Source of the DNA: Gammaproteobacteria bacterium
Lineage (GTDB): Bacteria > Pseudomonadota > Gammaproteobacteria > GRL18
Length of the DNA stretch: 64,000 nt
Reading direction: 5' to 3'
Assembly: GCA_026994225.1 (NCBI GenBank)
Contig: JALWRI010000097.1
Span: 77,042-141,041, forward strand
In this document: positions 35,836 to 48,600 of the stretch, piece after piece
How positions within the stretch are numbered: the first letter of the stretch is position 1
Layout of the letters: each line of letters opens with the position of its first letter
The notes under the pieces: generated by a model
Seen by the model: the letters and a program-made list of their open reading frames with translations, nothing else
The model's database searches: none
Told to the model about the DNA's origin: nothing
Program-made: the position numbers and the translations under genes

Positions 35836-35841
35836 ACTTAT

Positions 35842-35887
35842 AATTATTTAAAAATACTTGCTTTTCCAGTGAAAAAAAGATTAGTAT
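35842..35887 (+). repeat. Dispersed ~46-bp repeat, copy 1
   Basis: This stretch, beginning 7 bases after the NRPS stop codon, matches the minus strand of 63839-63886. The last 20 bases (AGTGAAAAAAAGATTAGTAT) are identical. The whole aligns with five mismatches and a 2-base gap. It is not part of a supported gene at either place. Its nature is unknown; only two copies were noticed by eye. Confidence 0.45.
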
Positions 35888-35939
35888 TAGGTAATTTAAT
35901 CAGTTCACGTTGAATATCACTAGGTGTAGGTGGTCTATA

Positions 35940-36326
35940 ATGTTATCCCTTTTACCATCTTTTTTTCAAAGCAAAAAAAGACGAGATAAACGAGTACTAT
36001 GCAAAGTTATCCTTCATATAAAATATCAAAATAAAAAATATATAGGTATATTAAACAATATGAGTTTTCATGGCTTTAGGTTTTCTTCCAATACAAAAAT
36101 CCCTGTCAATAATAATATTGAATATGAAGTTGAGCTAAAACCTCTCTATACTAAAATTCATATAAATTATACAGCCCATGCGATCATAAAATGGACAAAA
36201 ATCAGCGATTCATTAAATTTAGTTGATAACGACTATGGCTGTGAATTTACCAATGAAACCCTAAATAAAAAAGAACATAAAGAAACCATTGAGCAATTTC
36301 AGAAACTATTCACAAATAATACCTAA
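35940..36326 (+). CDS. PilZ-domain protein (putative c-di-GMP receptor)
   Basis: 128 residues from ATG 35940, chosen because AGGTGG lies about 7 bases upstream; an in-frame TTG at 35910 would add ten residues. The protein has the PilZ signature: RRDKR fits RxxxR, and NMSFHG fits [D/N]xSxxG, about 30 residues later. These are the c-di-GMP-contacting motifs of the family, so it probably binds c-di-GMP in the cytoplasm. It is a stand-alone domain of typical length. It lies between the 3' ends of two convergent NRPS genes, 104 bases after the giant one and on the same strand, so it could be expressed by readthrough. The functional link is inference. Confidence 0.8.
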   Translation: MLSLLPSFFQSKKRRDKRVLCKVILHIKYQNKKYIGILNNMSFHGFRFSSNTKIPVNNNIEYEVELKPLYTKIHINYTAHAIIKWTKISDSLNLVDNDYGCEFTNETLNKKEHKETIEQFQKLFTNNT

Positions 36327-36377
36327 ATACTAACCTATTCCAGGCAGGGCTTTTAGAAACCAGGTAGGTTATAAGTG

Positions 36378-39300
36378 TTAGCCAGGAAAATCCATATACT
36401 CATCTTCTTCAATATCTTCAGGGAGGCTTGCTAGCCATTGCACAGTATTTAAGTATGCTGCCATCTCTTTTATGGTTGGTGCATTAAATAATACTTTTAA
36501 TGGTAGAGGTATTTGTAGAGTATCTTGTACATGCGAAATAAATTGTGTTGCTAATAAAGAATGCCCTCCTATTTCAAAAAAATTATCCTCAATACCTATT
36601 TTCTCTCGTTGTAAAACGTGTTGCATAATATCAACCAATTGTTGTTCTAATTCATAGCTTGCAGTGACATATCCTTGAGCTGTAACAGACCATGCACTTT
36701 CTACTTGAGGTAATGATTTTCGATCAATTTTTCCGCTAGGTGTTAAAGGTAATTTATCTAATAATACAAATGCCGAAGGCAACATATAATCGGGTAATGT
36801 TTTTTGAATAAATTGACGTAACGTTCTCTCTTCTATATGCTGTGTATTATTTAATTCCACATAAGCAACTAAATAATTCCCTTTTGCCTGATCTTTTTGT
36901 ATCTGTACGACTGCATTTCTTACTGCTTCGTGTTGCATTAAAGCAATTTCAATTTCTCCTAATTCAATCCGGTAACCCCTGATTTTAACTTGTTGATCAA
37001 TTCTGTCTAAATATTCTATTTCCCCTTCTGCATTGTAACGAACTATATCTCCTGTTCGATACATTCTTGTTCCCTCTTTTTGAGCAAATGGATCAGGAAT
37101 AAAACGCTCAGCCGTCATGCTATCATTTTGCCAATATCCTAAAGCCAGACAATCACCAGCAATATATAATTCTCCTGCAATACCTTTAGGTAATCGTTGT
37201 AATTGTGCATTTAAAACATACATTTTTGCATTATCAATGGGTTTACCAATAGGCGGTAAGGTATCCCATAATGATCGGTCTTTAGGTAGTACATAGGCGG
37301 TAACAACATGTGTTTCCGATGGACCATATTGATTAATTAATTGGCAATCAGGCAAATGATGGAACAAGCTGGCAATGCTAGCGGTAATATTTAACTGTTC
37401 TCCAGCCGTAATGACTTGTTCTAAACTGCCTAAGGTATTTTGCATCCATGTTATTGTAGCGTTATAACTTAACTGACCCACTTGATCTTTCACTACCATA
37501 GACAAATGTTGCAAGGCAATATAGGGTAAAAATAAGCGTTGTATATGGTATTGTTGTAATATACTAATTAATGCTGGAAAATCCTGACGGGTCTTTTCAT
37601 CAATACATACTAACGATCCCCCCCAACATAGTGTCGCAAAAATTTCCTGAAACGATACATCAAAACTATATGAGGCAAATTGTAATGTACGTGGTGCGTA
37701 TGTTCCAGATAGTGTATACGACTGTTGCTTTTGCCAATGCAATAAGTTATTTAATACCTGATGTGGCATGGCAACCCCTTTTGGCTTTCCGGTCGATCCT
37801 GAAGTATAGATAATATATGCTATTTGTTGAGGGGCAACGGGTAGCAAAATATCTTGTCCTGAAAAATTAGAAAAATGTGTATCTTTTGTATCTAATAATA
37901 CTTTCTTTACGGTAAATGGTAATACTGCCTGTACACTTTGTTGTGTTAAAACTAAATGAATATCACTATCTTTTAACATATATGCCAGGCGTTCTGCTGG
38001 ATAATTAGGATCGAGAGGGACATATCCCTTACCTGCTTTTAAAATACCTAACATTGCTACTATCATAGCGATTGAACGATTTACACATAAACCAATGACG
38101 GCTTGTTCTGCACTAACATGTTGTAAAAGATAATGAGCAAGTTGATTGCTTTGAATATGTAGTTCTTGATAGGTTAAGACTTGATCTTCAAAAATTAGCG
38201 CAATGGTATCGGGTGTAGCCTCTGCTTGTTGAATAAATAATCCATGTACACATAATGCAGGGTGAATAATCTGGGTTTCATTCCAACTAAATAATTCTTG
38301 TTTTTCTTGTAAAGATAATAAATCCATATTTGCTATGGGTTGTTCCCAATTTTCTACAATAGCGTATAAAATATTTTGGTAATGCTGCATCATGCGTGCA
38401 ATGGTGTCAGCACTAAAAAGTGCCGTGTGGTATTCCATATTTGCCTGCAAGGTATTATTTTCTTCCCATAATGCCAAGCTCAATTCAAATTTAGCTGTAT
38501 GATTTGCAATAGGATAACGATGCATTTCCAAATCAGGTAAAGAAATTACTTCAAAGGGAACATTTTGCAAAATAAACATGACTTGAAATAAAGGGGTAGT
38601 ATCTCCTTCTCTCTCACAATGTAATACTTCTACTAACTTTTCAAATGGAGTATGTTGGTGTGCATACGCTGCTAATGTCGTTTCTTTGACTTGTTGAATA
38701 ATTTTTGAAAAAGGTTTGTCTAAATCAATTTGGCTGCGTAATGCTAAGGTATTGACAAAAAAACCAATAAGCGCTTCTAATTCTACATGTGTACGTCCTG
38801 CAATGGGTGTGCCGACACAAATATCTTTTTGTGAAGAATAATAAGCAAGTAATAATTTAAATGCACTTAACAAGGTCATAAATAATGTGACATCCTGCTG
38901 TTGACTGCATTGCTTTATATCATGGCTTAATTGTTCTGGAAATGATAGCGTAAACTGTTTACCTGTATGTCCTTTGTTTTTAGTTCGGGGATAATCGGTA
39001 GGTAATTCTAAAATAGCAACATCTTTTAATTGTTGTTGCCAATAATGATACTCTTGTTCCCAAAATCCGCCTTCCCAGCATTGTTGTTGCCAATGGGCAT
39101 AATCAGCATACTGTATAGATAATTCTGGCAACGCTATAGCAGTATTATTACACAAGGCTTTATAATAATGCGCTATTTCTTTTACTAAAACACCCATCGA
39201 CCATGCATCAGTAATAATATGATGCATAACTAATAAGAGGATATGTTGTTCACTATTCAAGCGTATTAATCGAGTACGAAATAAATTTACTCGCCGATAA

Positions 39301-39689
39301 CGCAATAATGTTCCCCGAGTTAAATCAAAAGATCGGGATGCTTCCTCTTGTGCAATAATTTGTACTTCTTGTTCTTGTAATGCGCCAGGTAAAGCACTGA
39401 GATCATAATCAACCATTAATTTCCATGAAGAGACAGCACGAATTTCCTGACATGCCTTAGCATCTTTTAAGAAAAAGGTCGTTCGTAATATTTCGTGCCG
39501 ATGAATTAGTTTTTCAAATGCTTGACGTAATATCTCAATATCTAACTGTCCTTTTAACACTAAGGCAGAAGACAAATTATACCAGGGCGTTTTGGTAGCA
39601 TATTGATCTAAAAACCATAATCGTTGTTGAGGAAAGGATAAAGGAATGTTTTTATCTCGTGCAATCTTAACTAACTCGGGTAAATCAAG
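36378..39689 (-). other. Second NRPS module 3: C-A(Pro-like)-T and acidic tail
   Basis: C3 has 'IPLSFPQQRLWFLDQ' and HHIITDA. A3 ('YTSGSTGKPKGVAMPH') has pocket D-V-Q-F-I-A-Q-V-V, nearly the proline code DVQFIAHVV. T3 serine is S4315 (IGGHS). After T3 the protein ends within about 45 residues in an acidic tail, 'LPEDIEEDEYMDFPG'. No release domain is present. Confidence 0.78.
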
Positions 39690-42600
39690 TAATGTATTTT
39701 GTTGTAATAAGGTATCAATATAAGCCGCTTGATTGATAAATACGGGCCTTTCAAATAGATCCCGTAAGGCAATATCTATCTTAAATGTTTGTCGAATACG
39801 GGCAGCTAACTGTGTTACTAATAAAGAATGCCCTCCTAGTTCAAAGAAATGATGTTGTAAACCAATTTGAGCAATTCCTAAAATACTTGACCAAATACCA
39901 GCAAGGGTGATTTCTGTAACTGTATCAGGTAATGCTAACGGGATATTTTCCTCTATTGCAGGTAAGGCATTACGATCAATTTTACCGTTTGCTGTCAATG
40001 GCCATGCTGTTAAAATACTATATTGCACTGGTATCATATAGCTGGGTAAATAATCTGCTAAATACTGTCGTATTTGTGCATCATTGCTCACAAAAGATGC
40101 ACTAGCAACTAAATAGGCAACTAATTGATCTTTATCGACCAGGACTAATGCATCCTCTATCCCCTCAAAAGTTTTTAAGCAGTTTTCAATTTCTCCTGTT
40201 TCAATACGTAATCCCCGTAATTTGATCTGATGATCTTTACGTCCTAGATATACTATATTATCCCATACATCATAATAGACTATATCACCTGTCAAATATA
40301 ACCTTTGATATGCACTGGCATCTGTAATGTCTTTTTTACCCTCGTCATAATAAGGATTATCAATAAAAACATCCGCAGTTTTTTCTGCTGCATTCCAATA
40401 CCCAGCTCCTACTCCCTTACCAGTAATAGATAATTGTCCTGGAATACCTTTTGGTAATAATTGTTGTAAGGAATTGAGTATATAAAGATGAACATTATCA
40501 TTTGCCTTACCTATAGGAATAGGATTATTATCTCGCTCCACATCAACAGAATAAAAAGCAGCAATATCTGTACATTCAGTAGGACCATAACTATTGACCA
40601 AAGTACAACAGCTATTTTTTAACCAAGATTTAAGTTGATTAAAATTAATCGGCTCTCCACCTAAAATAACATACCGTAAACTTTGTAAACGGCTATCACT
40701 TTTATCTAATAATAGCAACGGATAAAAGGCACTTGGCGCACAATTAATCCAAGTGATGCGGTAGGTGGCAATATAATGACTTAATACTTCTGGATCATAA
40801 GGCGTAGCAGGAGGAATAACTAATTTTGCCCCACAACATAAAGGTGCTAATAAATTTTTTTGTGTTAAATCAAAACCAAACGCACTCATTAATAATAATT
40901 TATCACTTGCTTGCATAGAAAATTCACGCATATACCATTGTAATAAATTAATTTCTCCTTGTTGTGTTACTAATGTCCCTTTAGGTTTACCGGTTGAACC
41001 GGATGTATAAATCATATATAAGATACTATCTAATGTAGTCGATACGGCTATATTTTGATCCGGTAAGGTAAGCTCTGGTTCAGGCACTATATTGCCTTGT
41101 TCATCTAAGGTAATAACAATCAGGGCTTTATCAGGTAAATAAACATCTAAATGTGGTTGTGTAATAATTAAACTGGTATCAGAATCTTCGAGTAAATATA
41201 ATAATCGTTGTTTCGGATAACCTGCATCAATAGGTAAATAGGTTAATCCTGCTTTTATACTTGCTAATAATGCGACCATCATTTCAACACCACGATCAAA
41301 TAATAAAACAACAGCGGTTTCCTTTTTTGCAAAAGGTTGTAAATAATGGGCTAAACGGTTTGCTGCTTGATGTAATGTAGCATATTCCATACTGACCTTA
41401 GCACTAATCAAAGCAATATCTGTTGGTGTTTTTTCTGCTTGCTGAGTCATTAACTCTGCTACTGACTGTACAGCAGGTAGATCATATTGATTATTACTTA
41501 AATTGATTAATTGCTGTTTTTCTTCTGCACTAATTAAATCAATATCTGTGAGATAACATTCGTTCAGGGTATTTTGTTGATAATGTTTTAATAGATTATT
41601 ATTAACTATTTTCAAGCGTGTTAAAAAACCTTCTCCATCAAAATTTTCAGGCGCATAATAGAGCTGTAACTGAAAACATTGATCCACAACTTGTACTATT
41701 AACTGTACTTCTGATGGGGAAGTTTGAGGGGGTTTTAATTCTACAGTAACGCTCTGTTGTCCAAGCGTATAGTCTGTTGAAAAATTATAATAATTAAAAC
41801 TAAATTGACATTTTCCCTGTGGTAAATATTGTTGTTGTGCTGTAATGGATAAACCTGTATGTTGATATGTCTGCTTTTGTTGTTGTTTCATAACCCCAAA
41901 TAGATATTTCAAGGTATGATTAGTTAAAAATAATTCAACCGGAATAATAAAAGCTAATTGTTGAAAAAAACATCCTAGATGCTGACTATTTTCTTTATTA
42001 CGTCCACTGGCTACTTCATAAATAATAAAATCATCACTAATTGCCGTATAATTGGCTAATAATAAAGCATATAAGGTACGAAAATAAATTGCTGGAGTAA
42101 TTCGATAGGTTTTACAAAATTGTTTTACCCTTTTTTGCATAGCATTATCGAGTAAATACTGTTCTGCTTTAAAAGCACCATCAGATATATTTTGATTAGT
42201 TTTTGTTGGTGAAAAATAATCTAATGCTGAGACCTTGTTACCCAGATTTTTTAAATAAGCGATATTTTCACTACTATCAAAATAATTTAATGTGTTAAGT
42301 ACCGCTGCATAATCGTCTACATTTTCTTCTTCTGTAAGGGGGCGTTTTTCTATTATGGCCTGGTAGCTTGCAAGAATATGTTTAAAGAGCGTGGTGATCC
42401 CTATGCCATCCATAATTAAATGATGAACACGTATCACACCTGTTACTTGATCCGTATCACGAATTAATAAATGCTCAAGCAATGGATCAGTATCTAAATC
42501 AAATTGACGATAAATAAAATCATGGCAATATTGTTGAATATCTTGAATATTTTGCGGATGCTCCCATGCTACTGACTGAATGCTTGCTTGCACACTGTTA

Positions 42601-45600
42601 TCAATATATTGATAAGCCGGTGCTAAATACGGTTTATCGGTCTTTTTAAAACAACAACGTAATACGGCATAACGTTGCGTACAAGATTGAATAGCCTGTT
42701 TCCAACAGTTTATGTCTATCTCATAAGGTAACTGATATTGCATACCAAAACTATGCCGTAATGTTTCTGGATTTCGCATTGCTTCCCAATACATATCTTG
42801 TTGTATAGGGCTAAGAGGAAATATTCCTGCTATCTGCTGAGTATGCAGCCCTAGCAAAGCGATTAAATTGTCGGTATCTATTAGTGCCAAATTATCAACT
42901 AGATAGCTATCGGTTGCATTTACTAAATGTTCTAACAGGGTTAGATAATGCTGAATAAGATCACGGATGGTTGATGCTAAGTAAAGATCGGTATTATATT
43001 CTACTGTACCGGATAAAATATCCCCTTGTTCTTCTAAAAAAAATGTTACATCATATTTTGCCGTATAAGTTGGAATGTTCCATTGTGAAATGTCTATATC
43101 TTGTAAACTAAAATCACCTAAACGTGCCTGATTAAAAGCAAAGCCTAATTGTACTAAAGGAGGGTAAGCAGGATTACGTTCAATATGTAAACTATCAAGA
43201 ATAACTTCAAAGGGAACATCTTGATGTGTATAAGCATCTAGCATGATTGTTTTTATTTGCTGCATAAATGTTTTTATATTGGGTTTACCTGGTATACAAA
43301 CACGTATAGCGAGAGCTTGAATAAAGCAGCCTATTAACCCTTCTGTCTCTAGTATTCTTCCAGCACTGGGAATACCAATACAAATATCATCTTTTTTTAG
43401 ATAATGTCGTAATAAAATATGATAGGCAGCAACTAAAACCATAAATAAGGTACAATTATGTTGCTCGGTAAAATATTTTAGTTGTAAGGTGAGTTTTTCC
43501 GATACGGTAAAAGTTTCATTCCTTCCGTTTACAGATTGTATTAATGGACGTTGCTTATTACTTGGCAAAGTAGAAACTTCTGGTACATTTATCAGATGTT
43601 GTTGCCAATAAGATAGCGATGTTTGTGTAACTTGTGTGATAGTTTGTCGCTGCCATAAAACATAATCTATATATTGTATGGGTAAAGGAGGTAAGATTTT
43701 TTCTGCATGGTTATAATAGTGTTGTAGTTCTTGCAAGAGAATAGCTACCGACCAGCCATCAGAAATAATATGATGTATATTCACAAGCAAAAGTGTTTCT
43801 AATTGAGTGATGAATATTATATGCACACGTAATAACTGATCACCATCTAAATTAAAATGATATGCGCTTTCTTGCTCTGCTTTTTTTTCTGCTTCTTCCA
43901 TTGCAAGAGCATAATCTAAATGTGTTAAATCTGTTATAATACATTGCCATTTTTCTTCTATCTCAATACGTTGCAATAATTGTCCCTGATATTCAAAAAA
44001 ACGGGCATGTAGAATGTGATGTCGCTGTAATATTTTTTGCCAGGCCATTTCTAAACGGGCAATATCTACTTTTCCCTTAAGATGAAAACTGGCAGGCATA
44101 TTATAGGCCGATCCCATATTACCTAATTTTTCTGTTAACCATATCCGCTGCTGTGCAAAAGACAAAGGATAATGATCTTGTGCTGGTGCAGGTGAAATTT
44201 TTGCATCAATGGTATTATTTTTTTCTATTGCTTGTGCAGTAGCTGCTATTGTTGGCTCACTAAAAAAATCTTTTAGGGCTATTTTTTTCTGATATTTTTG
44301 TTGTATATTCCCTAATAATTGGGTTGCTAACAGGGAATGCCCCCCTAATTCAAAAAAATTATCTTCTCGACCTATCTCACCCGTATCATCTAATAAGGTT
44401 TTCCATAATGCTACTAACTCCCGTTCTAATGGTGTATGCGGAGCAATATATGTTTTTGTTGGTAATGCTATATGCATGGCATATAGTGCATTTTTATCTA
44501 CTTTTCCATTCGCTGTGAGTGGTAGCGTATCAAGCGTGATAAATTGATATGGCACCATATATTCAGGTAAATACTGTAATAAGAATTGTCGTAATGCTCG
44601 CTGAGGTGGTAATATATCTTGGACACAAATAAATGCAATTAATGCGGCATTTTCGTCTTCTCCTTTTAATATCACGGTACTATTTTCTATATGTTGATGA
44701 CGATTAAGCGTATAACTAATTTCATCTAGTTCTATCCGAAATCCCCGTAATTTTACTTGTTCATCTATACGTCCTAAATATTCAATACTACCATCTTGAC
44801 GATAGCGACCTTTATCACCTGTTTTATATATTACTTTTTCAGGTAATTCTGTTATTACAAATTTTTCTTTAGTTAGCAATGGATTATTCCAGTAGCCTTT
44901 TGCCAATGCCGCTCCTGCAATAACTATTTCACCCGGAATTCCTACCGGCATAAGCGTATAATGAGGATTGACTATATAAATACTGACATTATCAATAGCT
45001 GAACCAATAGCAACTGTCTCTCCTTCTTTAACGGTATCAGGAACACGATAAAAACTACTATCAATACATGCTTCTGTAGGTCCATAAAGATTGATCAGTG
45101 GGGCATTATCCATTACTTGGTAATACTGTTTTGCTAACGCTGCATTAAGCACTTCTCCACCACAAAAAAATAATCGCAAACTTTGACACTCATGCAAACG
45201 TTTAGTAGCGAGTAATGCCTTTAATAAACTCGGAACGGTTTGTAAGAGAGTAATATTTTCTTTTTGAATAATATCAATTAAATATTCAGGTTCTCTATGA
45301 CCTTCTGGTTTTGCCATCACTATTGTCGATAATGATAACAGGCTTGCCCAAAATTCCCAGACTGAGGCATCAAAACTACAAGGTGTTTTTTGTAAGACTA
45401 CTTCATTATGTAAATGAAAGGTTTTGATCATCCATAGCATGTGATTAACAGCCGCTTTATGAGAAATCATCACCCCTTTTGGCTGTCCACTTGAGCCAGA
45501 AGTATAAATCATATAGGCTATTTTTTCTGGATCAGAATAATGCAGTGCTTGATCTAATCGTGGTAAATCTTCCTGCGTTTCTATATTTACTGTTACTATA

Positions 45601-48600
45601 TCTATTCCTAACTCATCTACTACTGTCTGAGTTGGGGTATGTATCAATAACATATCCGCTTGACTATCTTTCAACATATATTGTAAACGGGCTTTGGGAT
45701 AGTCAGGATCTAAGGGCAAATATGCTTTCCCTGCTTGTAAACAGGCATAAAAAGCAACCACCATCGCAACAGATCGGTGCATACATACTGCAATAACCGG
45801 ATGATCTTTACTGTGAGATTGAATATAATGCGCCCACTGTGTCGCTTGCTGACCTAATTGTTGATAGGTAATATATTGCTCCTGTGCTATCACGGCAATA
45901 TGGTAGGGGTGTTGTTGTATCTTTTCAGCCAGTAATTGATCGAGTGTTGCTGATTCTGGTAATGCTACTTTATTCCCTTGAGCGTATTGATAAATAGTTT
46001 GTATTTGTTTGCTATTCATCAACTGATATTGCAATAAAGCACGTTCAGGATACGCTAATACTTGTTGTAATAAATAGAGATAATAGGTAGAAAAATGATG
46101 GATACTTTCTAAGCTAAATAATTCTCTACTATACTCTAGGCGAGCAGAAAAAGCGTTTTTATGACGTATAATCTCCAAGTTTAAATCAAACTGCGCTATT
46201 TTAGGATCAAGCTGAATTTTCTCTACCGTTACTTGCTCCATATTGATCTCTGCTAACGGATCATTTTGCATTGCAAACATGACTTGAAAAAGAGGATTAA
46301 TACTGACATCCCGTTTGTTAGCTAAACTCTCAACAACTTTATCAAAAGGATAATCTTGATGTTCCCAAGCGGTATTGGTGGTATGTTTTACTGCTTTGAG
46401 TAACTCTGTAAATGACATGTTAGCGGATAACTGTTGTCTTAACACTAAGGTATTGACAAAACAACCAACGATTGACTCTAGGCATTTTTTTCTACGATTG
46501 GCTACAACCGTTCCGATGGATAAATCCTCTTGTTGGGTATAATGATAAAGCAATGTATAAAAAGCAGACAAGAATATGACATACACAGTAACATTTTGTT
46601 TTACGGCGAACTGTGGTATTTTTTCTGCTATATCATGGGGTACATGAAAATAATAATTATCTCCTGCAATGGTTTTTTTAGCACTGCGTGGATAATCACT
46701 AGGCAGCTCTAATACGGGTGCATTATGTAATTGTTGCTGCCAATACTTTGCTAATTTTTTTGCATACTCGCTATGTAATAATTGCTGTTGCCATGCTGCA
46801 TAATCAGGATACTGAATGGCTAAAGCAGGTAATGATAGTGATTGTTGCTGTATGTTAGCATTATATAATGTTACGATTTCTTGCATCAAAATAGCCATCG
46901 ACCAACCATCCGCAATGATATGATGGATATTTAACAATAAGGCATAACTTTGTCCCCCTAATTGCACCATTCTTGCTCGAATAAGATTAATACGCCGATA
47001 GCGCAAAGAAGCGCCTCGGGTGAGATCAAAAGAGCGGGATAATTCCTCTTGCATAATATCTTGCAGTTGTTGCCGTTGCAAAGTGCCATTTAATCGAGAT
47101 AAATCGTAATGTATTTCCAATTTAAAAGGGTAAGGTTTCCTGATTTCTTGTCTCACTACTCCTTGTTCAACAAAAAAGGTGGTTCTTAATGCTTCATGTC
47201 GGGCAATTACGGTTTCAAATGCTGCTTCTAATGCAGTAAGTTGCAAATGTCCTTGCAGACGCAATGCAATAAAAATATTATGCTGTCCTTTTTCATTCCC
47301 TACTTGCATTTGATCCATAAACCAAAAACGCTGTTGTGCAGAGGATAAAGGTAAGGGTGTATCACGAGGTAATACGGGTATCCCTGTTTCTGATGATGTT
47401 GATAAGGGTTGATGATCTTTATTCCCTAATTGCTGAAGAATATATTGTTGTAAATCATTTAATGTATCCATATCAAATAATGCAGAAAGTGCAATGTGAA
47501 TACCTAAACCTTCTTCTAACAAGACACTAAAACGGGTAATACTGACAGAATCTATGCCTAGTTCAAGTAGACGATGTGTTGGCTGTATATCGGTAACGGG
47601 AATAGAAGATAACTGTGCAAGTATTTGTACGATAGCCTGCCATAATAAGTTTTTTTGTGATGCTGTGTCTGCACCTAATATCATCTTCCAATCAATAGAT
47701 AATTTATCCTGTTGGGTTTTTATCTCTGCGGATGACTGAATCTTATCTTGTACTTGATCATTGCCTGCTTCACTGTCAACAGGAGATGTGAGAACTATCT
47801 CTCCTGCTAAGGTTTTATCTAAAAATGCTTGTTTACTGGCATGACGTTGTACCTTACCACTAGAGGTTTTAGGTAAACGCCCTGGTTTTAGTAATATGAT
47901 TGCTTTTACTTGTAATTCAAACTGTTTGGAAATGGCTTCTCGAATAGTATGAGGTAGTGTATGGATAACAGGATCACGCAAAAAATGCCGTTGTAATTCC
48001 TGGATAATAATGAGTTGTTCTTCTTGATTTTGTTCCACAGCAAAGGCAACACCGGCATTATGTTGTAAAGCAGGATGTACTTTTTCAACAGCGTGTTCAA
48101 TATCTTGCGGATAATAATTGCGTCCTCGAATAATAATGACATCTTTTAAACGTCCTGTTATATATAATTCTTCATGTAAGATAAAACCTAAATCACCGGT
48201 ACGATACCAACTCGTTGCCTGTTTGTCATTGGCTAAATATGCGGCAAATACCTGTTGATTGGTTTCTGCTTGATGCCAATATCCTGCACTAATACTTTTA
48301 CCTTGTAACCAAATTTCTCCAATGCCTTGACATGGTATATGCTGTTTAGGATCTACAATTTCCAGTGTGTAGCCTTTTCCTGGTTTGCCACAACTGACAA
48401 CCTGAGTAATCCCTTTCTTTGAATGTTGCTGATACCTTGCAGGAATAATCTGGTGTTGCTGTAGTGCCTGACTATCTAAATGTACAATACGGGGTGATTT
48501 TGTTCTATCTATACCACTGACAAATAAGGTTGCTTCAGCCATGCCATAACAAGGATAAAAGGCTTCAGGAGAAAAACCGCATAAGGCAAAGGTATGACTA

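Noticed and set aside
4271..35640. Long open frames on the opposite strand and in other frames inside the NRPS genes
   Set aside because: They are short compared with the NRPS frame, follow its codon pattern, and show low-complexity translations without known motifs.
35450..35835. Terminal thioesterase of the giant NRPS
   Set aside because: No GxSxG motif or alpha/beta-hydrolase sequence follows T11; only a polar linker and an acidic helix remain.
36331..36371. Bidirectional terminator between the PilZ gene and the second NRPS
   Set aside because: A 7-bp stem (TAACCTA/TAGGTTA) exists, but the 27-base loop and missing T-runs make it too weak to annotate.
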